DNA from: Herbaspirillum sp. meg3
Lineage (GTDB): Bacteria > Pseudomonadota > Gammaproteobacteria > Burkholderiales > Burkholderiaceae_D
Length of the DNA stretch: 64,000 nucleotides
Direction of reading: 5' to 3'
Assembly (NCBI RefSeq): GCF_002257565.1
Contig: NZ_CP022736.1
Location: forward strand, 1,488,001-1,552,000
Shown here one piece after another: positions 52,272 through 60,335 of this stretch. Each line of letters begins with the position of its first letter. Positions within the stretch are counted from its first letter, which is position 1. Position numbers and translations under genes: made by a program. Below the pieces are notes generated by a model. It was not told the origin of the DNA, searched no databases, and was given only the letters and a program-made list of their open reading frames with translations.

Positions 52272-53975
52272 TCAGGCGGCTTTCGCTTTTGGCGAAGAAG
52301 GCTGATTGGCGCTTTGATCGATCGCGATCTGGCGATTGATGGCGCTGAGTACGGCTTTGAACGATGCTGTCACGATGTTGGCGTCGATACCGACACCGAA
52401 GCCGGTCGGCGCTTCATTCAGACGCAGCTCGATGTAGCTGGCGGCTTGCGCGTTGGCGCCGGCGCCGATGGCGTGTTCGTGGAAGTCCATCAGTTTGATG
52501 TCCAGGCCCAGTGCATTGACGAAGGCGTCGATAGGGCCGTTGCCGGTGCCGCGCAGCGTCGCCTTTTCACCGTTGCGCTCGATGTCGATTTCAATCTTGA
52601 TCGATTCCTTGTGCGAGGAATCTTCCGACATGCGGTGTGCGCGATAGACGTAAGGGGTGGTGCGATCCAGATATTCGCTCTTGAAGATCGTGTAGATGTC
52701 GCCGGCGACGATTTCCTTGCCGGTGGCATCGGCTTCGCGCTGGATGGCGCGGCTGAATTCGATCTGCAGACGGCGCGGCATCGACAGACCGTATTCCTGC
52801 TCCAGCAGGTAGGCCATGCCGCCCTTGCCGGATTGGCTGTTGACGCGGATCACGGCATCGTAGCTGCGGCCCAGATCGGCCGGGTCGATCGGCAGATAAG
52901 GTACTTCCCAGATGGCGTCCGCTTGCTGCTTGGCGAAACCCTTCTTGATGGCATCCTGGTGCGAGCCGGAGAAGGCCGTGAAGACCAGATCGCCGACATA
53001 CGGATGACGTGGGTGAACCGGGATCTGGTTGCACTCCTCGACGCACTGACGCACGGTGTCAATGTCGGAGAAATCAAGGCCGGGATTCACGCCTTGCGTG
53101 TACAGGTTCAGGGCGAGCGTGACCAGATCGACGTTGCCGGTGCGTTCGCCGTTGCCGAACAAACATCCTTCAACGCGATCAGCGCCGGCCATCACAGCCA
53201 GTTCAGCCGAAGCGACGGCGGTGCCGCGGTCATTGTGCGGGTGCACCGAGATGATGGTGGAGGCGCGATGCTTCAGGTTGCGGCACATCCATTCGATCTG
53301 GTCGGCGTAGACATTCGGCGTGCTGCATTCGACGGTCGAGGGCAGATTCAGGATGACTTTGCGTTCTGGTGTGGCGCCCCAGGTTTCACAGACGGCGTCG
53401 CAGATTTCCTTGGAGAAGTCGAGTTCGGTGGTGCTGAAGGACTCCGGCGAATATTCATAGCGCCATTGGGTTTCCGGGCGGGCGTCGGTCAGTTCCTTGA
53501 CGAGTTGAGTGCCGGTGACGGCGATGTTTTTGATCTCGTCGCGGGACATGTTGAAGACGATCTTGCGGAAAGCCGGTGCCACCGAGTTGTACAAGTGGAC
53601 GATGGCTTGCTTGGCACCTGCGAGCGAATCGATGGTGCGGCGGATCAGCTCTTCGCGCGACTGGGTCAGCACGATGATGGTGACATCGTCAGGGATGCGA
53701 TTTTCTTCGATCAGTTTGCGAACGAAGTCGAAGTCGGTTTGCGATGCGGAGGGGAAGCCGACTTCGATTTCCTTCAGGCCGATTTGCAGAAGCATTTCGA
53801 AGAAGCGCAGTTTGCGCTCCGGGCTCATCGGCTCGATCAGCGCCTGATTACCGTCGCGCAGGTCGGTACTCATCCAGATCGGCGGCTTGGAAATGAACTG
53901 ATTGGGCCAGGTACGATCAGATAACGGAATCGTTGGGAATGCGCGGTACTTTGCTGCCGGGTTGCTTAACATCAT
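52272..53975 (-). CDS. leuA: 2-isopropylmalate synthase (long form)
   Basis: First committed enzyme of leucine synthesis, condensing acetyl-CoA with 2-oxoisovalerate. 567 residues, the long LeuA type also found in actinobacteria and yeast. Catalytic barrel: WMSTDLRDGNQALIEPM, IEVGFPSASQTDFDFVR, HPHNDRGTAVASAELA and FGNGERTGNVDL. The C-terminal LeuA dimer/regulatory domain (about 430-550; GNGPIDAFVNAL, GIDANIVTASFKAVLSAINR) gives leucine feedback. GAGG lies 7 nt before the ATG. The 440-bp leader holds a Leu-rich peptide, pointing to attenuation. Confidence 0.96.
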   Translation of the reverse strand: MMLSNPAAKYRAFPTIPLSDRTWPNQFISKPPIWMSTDLRDGNQALIEPMSPERKLRFFEMLLQIGLKEIEVGFPSASQTDFDFVRKLIEENRIPDDVTIIVLTQSREELIRRTIDSLAGAKQAIVHLYNSVAPAFRKIVFNMSRDEIKNIAVTGTQLVKELTDARPETQWRYEYSPESFSTTELDFSKEICDAVCETWGATPERKVILNLPSTVECSTPNVYADQIEWMCRNLKHRASTIISVHPHNDRGTAVASAELAVMAGADRVEGCLFGNGERTGNVDLVTLALNLYTQGVNPGLDFSDIDTVRQCVEECNQIPVHPRHPYVGDLVFTAFSGSHQDAIKKGFAKQQADAIWEVPYLPIDPADLGRSYDAVIRVNSQSGKGGMAYLLEQEYGLSMPRRLQIEFSRAIQREADATGKEIVAGDIYTIFKSEYLDRTTPYVYRAHRMSEDSSHKESIKIEIDIERNGEKATLRGTGNGPIDAFVNALGLDIKLMDFHEHAIGAGANAQAASYIELRLNEAPTGFGVGIDANIVTASFKAVLSAINRQIAIDQSANQPSSPKAKAA

Positions 53976-54053
53976 GGTAAAACCTCTTTAATTTGTCACT
54001 ACAGTGAAATTGGGGAAATCATCCGATGTGGCTGAAGGGCCGCCTGACTGCCA

Positions 54054-54188
54054 CTAACGCGAGGCCAGGCAACCGATCGGTAGCGATAGCAGTGCCGATG
54101 CCGGTGCAAAGATCTTCGCGGCGATAGATTCGACGATTACGCCGGAAATCGGAGTTGCAGCAATGGACTTGGTATGCAAGAGCGGCAT
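54054..54188 (-). CDS. Possible second leader ORF before leuA (44 codons)
   Basis: An ORF rich in Ile, Val, Leu and Ala (PISGVIVESIAAKIF, SALLSLPIGCL) lies between the Leu-rich leader peptide and leuA. The ribosome site is weak (GAAAAG about 8 nt upstream). It could be a second sensor, a small peptide or chance; I have no family evidence. Confidence 0.25.
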   Translation of the reverse strand: MPLLHTKSIAATPISGVIVESIAAKIFAPASALLSLPIGCLASR

Positions 54189-54239
54189 AACTGGCTTTTC
54201 AGTAAAAAATTTACAACTTTTTAATTTGTGCTGCGATGT

Positions 54240-54373
54240 GATTCTGAGGATCCATTTCGGATGCTTTCAGATCTATACGCCAGCGAGGAAACTGCAAAAA
54301 CTAGGGAGAAACTTGGATTAGCGCGAAGCTGGTAGTAGCGTCACTAGTAGCAACGCTAGCAGGGCGCCAGCGA
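54240..54373 (-). promoter_or_regulatory. leuA leader with competing RNA pairings
   Basis: TCGCTGGCG occurs twice on the minus strand: inside the leader ORF (54365-54373) and downstream of it (54278-54286). Both can pair with CCAGC at 54328-54332, directly after the last Leu codons. The downstream pairing can extend to CTACTACCAGC / GCTGGCGTATAG. A further hairpin (TCTGA...ATCC-GAAAT-GGAT...TCAGA, about 54244-54273) follows. This is the 1:2 versus 2:3 layout expected of attenuation, but there is no T-run right after the last hairpin; the nearest is TTTTTT about 35 nt further. Confidence 0.5.
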
Positions 54374-54413
54374 AGTGCGATAGTGATAGAGAGAATTGTG
54401 TTGCGGAGTTCAT
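54318..54413 (-). CDS. Leucine-rich leader peptide of leuA (31 aa)
   Basis: A 31-residue ORF upstream of leuA with nine Leu; residues 18-27 read LLALLLVTLL. Seven of the nine Leu codons are CTA, a codon that is rare in the GC-rich neighbouring genes, which makes the peptide very sensitive to charged tRNA-Leu supply. A consensus -35 (TTGACA, 54444-54449) predicts transcription start at or within a few nt of the ATG, so it may be translated as a leaderless message. Equivalent in role to the leuL leader of enterobacteria, but unrelated in sequence as far as I can tell. Confidence 0.82.
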   Translation of the reverse strand: MNSATQFSLSLSHFAGALLALLLVTLLPASR

Positions 54414-54419
54414 CTGTTC

Positions 54420-54449
54420 ACTTTAGAAGATTGCTGTTTGGATTGTCAA
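54420..54449 (-). promoter_or_regulatory. Promoter of the leuA leader
   Basis: Perfect -35 TTGACA (54444-54449) and a -10 of either TCTAAA (54422-54427, 16-bp spacer) or TAAAGT (54420-54425, 18-bp spacer). The predicted start lies at about 54413-54416, touching the leader ATG. The remaining 54450-54649 holds nothing I can assign apart from an AT-rich stretch before pqiA. Confidence 0.6.
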
Positions 54450-54649
54450 GCATTATCTGCCTGATGCTCCCAAAAGCGAGCTAAAAGCAGGGGGGAGCCG
54501 ATGCCTTTTGTTGTTAGAATCCAAGTTCCTTTCATAATGATGAAGCGACAAGTCCTGGGTGGCTTGGCGGCATCCGGCTTTTATTCGATCCTTGTTTGTA
54601 TATCCAGCACTTGATCAATTCGTTAATTAATTAATTATTTATTCAATTC

Positions 54650-55300
54650 ATGTATAGACGTCCGGACCTGATCGTTTGCGAAGAGTGTGATGCAGTGCAT
54701 CGCAGGCCGGTACTCAGACGCGCTGAAATTGCGCAATGCCAGCGTTGCGGTGCAGAAATGGAGCGCGACACCGGCAGTCGCCAGCAACGTTTGCTGCCGC
54801 TGACGGTTGCCAGCCTGATCATGTTCGTGATCGCCAACAGCTTTCCCATCGTCGAAATCGAGCTGCAAGGATTGACCAGTCAGACCACGCTGATCGGCGC
54901 CGTCAAAGTGCTCGGTATGGAAGGCATGTCGCTGGTAGCCATGCTGGTAATGGCTACGACCATTTTGTTCCCGCTGGTGCAGCTGCTGGTCCTGTTCTAT
55001 TTATTACTGCCGACGGCACATGGCGTGAACCGTCCCGGCGTCAAGACTCTGCTGAGGATCATGCAGATGGTACGTCCCTGGGGGATGGTGGAGGTCTTTC
55101 TGCTCGGTGTGTTGGTGGCAGTGGTCAAGTTGTCCAATATGGCGACGGTGATTCCCGGTGTCGCCTTGTGGGCGTTTGGCGCACTGACGATCGTTTTGAC
55201 CGCAGTCGTGTCATTTAACCCGCGCTATCTGTGGCGCTCGCTGGTGATCGCACGCATTGAAGACGCCGATCCGGTCAAAGACGGGGAGCCGGTACGATGA
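54650..55300 (+). CDS. pqiA: Paraquat-inducible protein A, first half-protein
   Basis: A 216-residue inner-membrane protein corresponding to one half of E. coli PqiA, the membrane component of the Pqi intermembrane lipid-transport system. It starts with a zinc-ribbon-like CEEC...CQRCG (residues 10-37), followed by four membrane segments (about 48-65, 95-120, 140-165 and 170-185). No Shine-Dalgarno is visible; the ATG follows an AT-rich run (TTAATTAATTAATTATTT). It overlaps the next pqiA-like gene by 4 bp. Confidence 0.88.
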   Translation: MYRRPDLIVCEECDAVHRRPVLRRAEIAQCQRCGAEMERDTGSRQQRLLPLTVASLIMFVIANSFPIVEIELQGLTSQTTLIGAVKVLGMEGMSLVAMLVMATTILFPLVQLLVLFYLLLPTAHGVNRPGVKTLLRIMQMVRPWGMVEVFLLGVLVAVVKLSNMATVIPGVALWAFGALTIVLTAVVSFNPRYLWRSLVIARIEDADPVKDGEPVR

Positions 55301-56058
55301 GCGCTGATACTTATCCCGCATCGGACGCATCGTCTGATCCCTCTTTTGCCGATGAGTCTGCGGCAAAGGCGCATCAGGCTGAACATGCTGCCGATCCTGT
55401 AATGAGCAGCGCCATCGCTTCCAATCTCCGTCCCTGCCATCATTGCGGTACCGTCTGGGAAGATGCCCCCGACGATGCGCATTGCGAGGTCTGCCACAGC
55501 CCGCTGCATGTGCGCAAGATCGATAGCCTCAATCGCACCTGGGCTTTTCTGATCGCGGCCTGCATCATGTACATCCCGGCCAATCTGATGCCGGTGATGA
55601 CCACGACGACTCTGCTGGATGAACAGCAGGATACGATCATGAGCGGCATCATCTACTTCTGGGTCGATGGATCGTGGGAGCTGGCGATTGTGGTGTTCAT
55701 TGCCAGCTTTCTGGTACCGCTCTTCAAGCTGGTGTCGCTGATCATCCTGACGGTGAGCGCGCGCCGGCGCAGCAGCTGGCAGCGTCTGCAACGCGCCAAA
55801 CTGTATCGTGTGGTGGAGTCGATAGGGCGTTGGTCAATGCTGGATGTATTCGTGGTGTCTTTGCTGACCGGGCTGGTGCAAATAGAAGGCTTTGCCAAGA
55901 TCACGGCGGGAGTCGGCGTCGCAGCGTTCGGATCGGTAGTGGTGCTCACCATGCTGGCGTCGCTGAGTTTTGATCCGCGCCTGATCTGGGATCAGGATGA
56001 GCCGGTTTCTAATGAGAACGCTGTGCCGTCGCCACATGTCGACCTGCAAGAGCAATAA
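55297..56058 (+). CDS. pqiA: Paraquat-inducible protein A, second half-protein
   Basis: A 253-residue inner-membrane protein homologous to the other half of PqiA. A polar N-terminus of about 45 residues precedes a zinc-ribbon CHHCGTVWEDAPDDAHCEVC, then four membrane segments. In E. coli the two halves are one protein of about 417 residues; here they are separate, translationally coupled genes (ATGA overlap). No frameshift explains this: both have their own Cys motif and clean ends, so the split looks genuine. Confidence 0.88.
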   Translation: MSADTYPASDASSDPSFADESAAKAHQAEHAADPVMSSAIASNLRPCHHCGTVWEDAPDDAHCEVCHSPLHVRKIDSLNRTWAFLIAACIMYIPANLMPVMTTTTLLDEQQDTIMSGIIYFWVDGSWELAIVVFIASFLVPLFKLVSLIILTVSARRRSSWQRLQRAKLYRVVESIGRWSMLDVFVVSLLTGLVQIEGFAKITAGVGVAAFGSVVVLTMLASLSFDPRLIWDQDEPVSNENAVPSPHVDLQEQ

Positions 56059-56071
56059 AAAAGGATAGTGA

Positions 56072-57694
56072 ATGACTGAACAAACGACGCCCTCACATCA
56101 TCTTCCGGAGCCTAAACGCTCCCGCCAGCGCAACTGGCTGCCCTCGCTGGTATGGCTGATTCCCATCGTTGCCGCCGTGGTCGGCCTCACACTGGTTGCC
56201 AAGATACTGATCGAACGTGGCCCGGTGATCACGATCAGCTTCTCCTCCGCCGAAGGGCTGGAAGCCGGCAAGACCAAAGTGAAATACAAAGACGTCGATA
56301 TCGGTCTGGTGCAGTCGATCACGCTGAGCAGAGACCGCTCGCATGTCTTGACCACTGTGCAACTGACCAAGGAAGCCGAAAGCTTCACCGCCGACGACAC
56401 GCGCTTCTGGGTGGTGCGTCCACGCGTGGCGGCATCCGGCATCTCGGGTCTGAATACCTTGCTGTCGGGCGCTTATATCGGCGCCGATGCGGGCAAGTCG
56501 GAGGAAACCAAAAAGGAATTCGCCGGCCTTGAACAGCCGCCGATCATTACGCGCGACACCTCCGGCAAGCAGTTCGTGCTGCATGCCGCTGATCTCGGCT
56601 CGGTGGATATCGGCTCGCCCGTGTTCTATCGCCGCATCAAGGTCGGCCAGGTTGCCGCCTATGATCTCGATCAGGACGGCAAGGGCGTGACACTGCGTAT
56701 TTTCGTGAATGCGCCTTATGACAAATTCGTCGGTATCAATTCGCGCTTCTGGCATGCCAGCGGTTTCGACATGCAGATCAATGCCAGCGGCTTCAAGCTG
56801 CATACACAATCACTGGCAACGGTGGTGCTGGGCGGTATCGCTTTCAAGTCGATGGATGAGTTCGACACCAACACGGCTGCCAAGGAAAACACCAGCTTCC
56901 GCCTGGCCGAAGATGAGGCCGCCGCCATGAAGGAGCCTGACGGACGCTCGCAAACCGTGCTGCTTTATTTTAACCAGTCGCTACGCGGTCTTGAGCCGGG
57001 CGCGGTGGTGGACTTCCGTGGTGTGGTGCTGGGCGAGGTCAAATCGATTGGTATCGAATACGATGACAAGACGCGTCAGTTCCTGATGCCGGTGGTGGTG
57101 ACCCTGTATCCGGATCGTCTCGGCCGCAAGTTCAATGAGCAGCAGGAATCGCGCTACACGCCGCGCCAGCGTCTGCGCTATCTGGTTGCGCATGGACTGC
57201 GCGCGCAATTGCGCAGCGGCAGTCTGCTGACCGGTCAAGTCTATGTGGCGCTGGACTTCTTCCCGAAGGCCGAGCCGGCACAGATCGACATCGAGCGGAC
57301 ACCGCTGATCTTCCCGACGATACCGAACAGTCTCGACGAGATCCAGAATCAGATTGCCGATGTCACGCGCAAACTGAGCAAGGTGCCGTTCGACAAGATC
57401 GGCGAAGACCTGCGCAAGACGCTGGCCACGCTCAACCGTACATTGAGCAGTGCCGAGCAGACCATGAACAAGATCAACAACGATGTCGCACCGGAAATCA
57501 CCGCTGCCATGCGCGATGCCCGCAAGACGCTCAACGCCGCCGAACGAACCTTGTCCGAGGATGCGCCATTGCAGCAGGACGTGCGCCAGACCATGCAGGA
57601 GCTGTCGCGTGCGGCAGCATCCATCAAGGTGCTCACCGATTATTTGCAACAACATCCGGAATCGCTGATTCGCGGCAAGCAGGAGGATAAATAA
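56072..57694 (+). CDS. pqiB: MCE-domain intermembrane transport protein PqiB
   Basis: A 540-residue protein anchored by one N-terminal helix (about residues 22-42) with three MCE domains: VKYKDVDIGLVQSITL, DIGSPVFYRRIKVGQVAAYDL and GLEPGAVVDFRGVVLGEVKSIGI mark their starts. PqiB hexamers stack MCE rings into a tube across the periplasm for lipid transfer; the C-terminal region (about 420-535) is the long coiled coil forming the needle. It follows pqiA by 13 bp and shares one base with pqiC. Confidence 0.94.
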   Translation: MTEQTTPSHHLPEPKRSRQRNWLPSLVWLIPIVAAVVGLTLVAKILIERGPVITISFSSAEGLEAGKTKVKYKDVDIGLVQSITLSRDRSHVLTTVQLTKEAESFTADDTRFWVVRPRVAASGISGLNTLLSGAYIGADAGKSEETKKEFAGLEQPPIITRDTSGKQFVLHAADLGSVDIGSPVFYRRIKVGQVAAYDLDQDGKGVTLRIFVNAPYDKFVGINSRFWHASGFDMQINASGFKLHTQSLATVVLGGIAFKSMDEFDTNTAAKENTSFRLAEDEAAAMKEPDGRSQTVLLYFNQSLRGLEPGAVVDFRGVVLGEVKSIGIEYDDKTRQFLMPVVVTLYPDRLGRKFNEQQESRYTPRQRLRYLVAHGLRAQLRSGSLLTGQVYVALDFFPKAEPAQIDIERTPLIFPTIPNSLDEIQNQIADVTRKLSKVPFDKIGEDLRKTLATLNRTLSSAEQTMNKINNDVAPEITAAMRDARKTLNAAERTLSEDAPLQQDVRQTMQELSRAAASIKVLTDYLQQHPESLIRGKQEDK

Positions 57695-58335
57695 TGCAGG
57701 GTCGATTCACATTTTTCTCGACGGCGGCGCTGATGCTGGCGTTGACGGCATGTTCCAGCACGCCGACGCGCTTCTACACGTTGGCTGCAGCGGGTGGATC
57801 AAGTCCTTCGCCGGCGATGGCCAAGGCACCCGCCGCAACGCCCGCCGTCGCGGCTGGACAGACATTTATCGAGGTCTTGCCGGTGAGCGTGCCGGAGCGT
57901 CTGGCGCGTCCGCAGATTGTGGTGCGTACTGACGATACGCGTGTCGATATTCTTGAGCAGGATCGCTGGTCGGCACCGTTCAACAACGAACTGCGTGACG
58001 CATTGGCCAGCGGCGTCGCCAATCGTCTCGGCGCAGTCGACGTGACACGCGGTGGTCGTCCGGCCAATCAACCGGTTTATCGGATCATTGTTGAGTTGCG
58101 CCAGCTTGACGCCGTCAAGGGCGGCAAGGTGGACGCATCCTTCGGATGGACGATTGCGCGCAGCGACAATAATGCAAGCAGCGTATGCCGCCTGGCGGTG
58201 GTGGAACCTGTCAGTGGCGCGGGAATTGATGGCGTAGTGCAGGGTATGCAACGTGCAGTAGCCAACGTGGCTGATGCGATTTCGGCCGACGTGATAGCGT
58301 TGAGGGCGGGGAAGGGCGGCGCCTGCAGCAGCTGA
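57694..58335 (+). CDS. pqiC: Outer-membrane lipoprotein PqiC
   Basis: A 213-residue lipoprotein (DUF330/ABC-type transport auxiliary family), the outer-membrane end of the Pqi conduit. Signal peptide ends LALTAC with lipidated C20, followed by STPTRFYTL, the conserved opening of the mature domain, and VLPVSVPERLARPQIVVRTDDTRVDILEQDRWSAPF. Its ATG overlaps the pqiB stop (TAATG). Last gene of the pqi operon, with a terminator 32 bp downstream. Confidence 0.93.
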   Translation: MQGRFTFFSTAALMLALTACSSTPTRFYTLAAAGGSSPSPAMAKAPAATPAVAAGQTFIEVLPVSVPERLARPQIVVRTDDTRVDILEQDRWSAPFNNELRDALASGVANRLGAVDVTRGGRPANQPVYRIIVELRQLDAVKGGKVDASFGWTIARSDNNASSVCRLAVVEPVSGAGIDGVVQGMQRAVANVADAISADVIALRAGKGGACSS

Positions 58336-58366
58336 AGAACGACTGAAAAGTCCTGACACCAATGAC

Positions 58367-58397
58367 AAAGGCCGCTTCAATGAAGCGGCCTTTTGTT
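58367..58397 (+). terminator. Terminator of the pqi operon
   Basis: AAAGGCCGCTT / AAGCGGCCTTT with a CAATG loop and TTTTGTTTTG on the plus side. Confidence 0.9.
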
Positions 58398-58418
58398 TTG
58401 TAGCTTGTCTACTTGCTG

Positions 58419-58447
58419 CAGCGATCATCGTTGAACGATGATCGCTG
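58419..58447 (-). terminator. Hairpin at the end of rhlE
   Basis: CAGCGATCATCG / CGATGATCGCTG, a perfect 12-bp stem (14 including loop-closing bases), 25 bp beyond the rhlE stop. There is no T-run, so it probably stabilises the rhlE 3' end or assists termination at the next hairpin. Confidence 0.55.
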
Positions 58448-58472
58448 TTTCAGTATGTCGTCTCAGGACAGA

Positions 58473-59915
58473 TTAACGATCGCCGTAAGAGCGACGTGCG
58501 CCGCCGTCGGAACGAGCGCCACCACCCTTGTAACCGCCGCCACCGCCGCCTTCTTTACGTGGGCCGCCACTGCCGGCTGGCTTGCCGCCGAAGCTGCGAC
58601 CACCGCCATTGCCAGCGCCGTTACCCGCCGAACGTGGTGGGCCGCTGCGGTTGTCGCCTGGACGCCATCCGCCTGGCTTGCGCGCGCTGCGTGCAGGTGC
58701 CGCTGTTTTCTTTGGCTCGTAGCCTTCAACGACATCAACCGGAATCGGTTGCTTGGTGAAGCGCTCAATACGTTTGACGTGCATGCCTTCAGCATGATTG
58801 ACCAGCGACACGGCAACGCCGTTGCGGCCGGCACGACCGGTACGGCCGATACGGTGAACGTAATCTTCCGGGAATTTCGGCAGATCGTAGTTGAACACGT
58901 GAGTGATGCCCGGCACGTCAATACCGCGAGCGGCGACGTCGGTAGCTACCAGCACGCGAACCTGGCCACGACGCATGCCGTCCAGAGTGCGGTTACGTGC
59001 GCCTTGATGCATGTCGCCATGCAAAGCAGCAGCAGCGAAACCAGCGATGTTCAGACGATCAGCGATGGTGTCGGCATCACGCTTGGTCGCAGTGAAGACA
59101 ACAGCCTGATCCATGGTCACGTCGCGCAGCAGGAAGTCCAGCAGGCGATTCTTGTGCGACAGATCGTCGACGAAGTGCACGCGCTGAGCGATGTTTTCAT
59201 GCTTGGTGGCGGAACCGGCGATCTGGATGATCTGCGGTGCATTGGTGATGCGCTTTGCCATGTTGCCGACGACGCCATCCAGCGTTGCCGAGAACAGCAT
59301 GGTTTGGCGGGTTGCCGGTGTGGCAGCGACGATCTTTTCGATATCTTCGATGAAGCCCATGTCCAGCATGCGGTCAGCTTCGTCCAGCACCAGAATTTCC
59401 AGTTCGGAGAAATCGATCTTGCCCGAATCCATATGGTCGATCAGACGGCCAGGTGTCGCCACCAGGATTTCAGGATTGCGCGACAGCAATTGCATTTGCT
59501 TCGGATAAGGCATGCCACCGAGGATGGACACGGCCTTCAGGCGACGCATGTGTGCGCAATACTTGTCGGTTGCGGTGGTAACTTGCAGGGCCAGTTCGCG
59601 TGTTGGCGTCAGCACCAGCATCTTTGGCTGTGCAGGACGGAAACGTGGACGGTCGCCGCGTGCCTTGGCGGCTTGCGCTTCCTGGTTTGGTGTCTTCGCG
59701 CCAGGAGCAGCAGGTGGCATGGAGGCAAACTTGTGCAGCGACGGCAGCATGAATGCTGCAGTCTTGCCGGAGCCTGTCTGCGACGATACCAGCAAATCCT
59801 TGCCGGCGATGGCGGCAGGGATAGCTTGTTCCTGAACCGGAGTCGGCGCGGTGTAGCCGGAGTCGGTCAAGGCTTTGATAATCGATGGGTGCAGGCCTAG
59901 TGTTTCAAAAGTCAT
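58473..59915 (-). CDS. rhlE: DEAD-box RNA helicase RhlE
   Basis: ATP-dependent RNA helicase for RNA decay and ribosome assembly. 480 residues from MTFETLGLHPSIIKALTDSGYTAPTPVQEQAIPA (Q motif). Motif I SQTGSGKTAAF, Ia PTRELALQV, II VLDEADRMLD, III FSATL, V TDVAARGID and VI HRIGRTGRAG are present. The C-terminal 75 residues form an RGG-like Gly/Arg/Pro-rich tail. The frame is open 40 codons upstream, but this start is conserved. The 5' region is long, as is common for cold-regulated helicases. Confidence 0.95.
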   Translation of the reverse strand: MTFETLGLHPSIIKALTDSGYTAPTPVQEQAIPAAIAGKDLLVSSQTGSGKTAAFMLPSLHKFASMPPAAPGAKTPNQEAQAAKARGDRPRFRPAQPKMLVLTPTRELALQVTTATDKYCAHMRRLKAVSILGGMPYPKQMQLLSRNPEILVATPGRLIDHMDSGKIDFSELEILVLDEADRMLDMGFIEDIEKIVAATPATRQTMLFSATLDGVVGNMAKRITNAPQIIQIAGSATKHENIAQRVHFVDDLSHKNRLLDFLLRDVTMDQAVVFTATKRDADTIADRLNIAGFAAAALHGDMHQGARNRTLDGMRRGQVRVLVATDVAARGIDVPGITHVFNYDLPKFPEDYVHRIGRTGRAGRNGVAVSLVNHAEGMHVKRIERFTKQPIPVDVVEGYEPKKTAAPARSARKPGGWRPGDNRSGPPRSAGNGAGNGGGRSFGGKPAGSGGPRKEGGGGGGYKGGGARSDGGARRSYGDR

Positions 59916-60335
59916 GTTTTCTTTCGTTTTGTGTATGAGCGCCAGACAAATGCAATGCAGCGCAACGCCTGCGTCAGAGTGAACGGACGCAACGAGCGCA
60001 CAACAAATGCGGTGAACGCAAAAAAGCAACGCCAACCAACGAAATGACTATGAAAAACAAAGAAATTTCGGCACAAAAGCTTTGCGCCGGGACGGTGTCG
60101 CTTAAAGACTAAGGACACTCAAGGCGGGAGGGCTTTTACTACGTACTGTCGACTGTCTAGCGCGACAATTAGGGCTTGCGAAGCTGCTGAGTAACCCAGC
60201 GAGCCGGATTACGGTTTGTACGTCGTATTGCAACGCACAAACCGAATCATACAGCAAAATGTCGAAGTTAGCACTAGGGTTTGCTCGGAGATTTGCTTCG
60301 AACAAGTCCCTAGTCTTCTTTCGTCCTGGTTCGTA
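59916..60335. other. Upstream region of rhlE, downstream of fabI
   Basis: No gene seen. A hairpin CGGTTTGTACG / CGCACAAACCG (60212-60244, one mismatch, 11-nt loop) lies about 90 bp after the fabI stop and could end that transcript; it has no T-run. The rest is probably the rhlE promoter and 5' leader. Confidence 0.45.

Noticed and set aside
52314..53924. 536-codon plus-strand frame opposite leuA
   Set aside because: Complete overlap with leuA on the other strand, no recognisable domain, no ribosome site.
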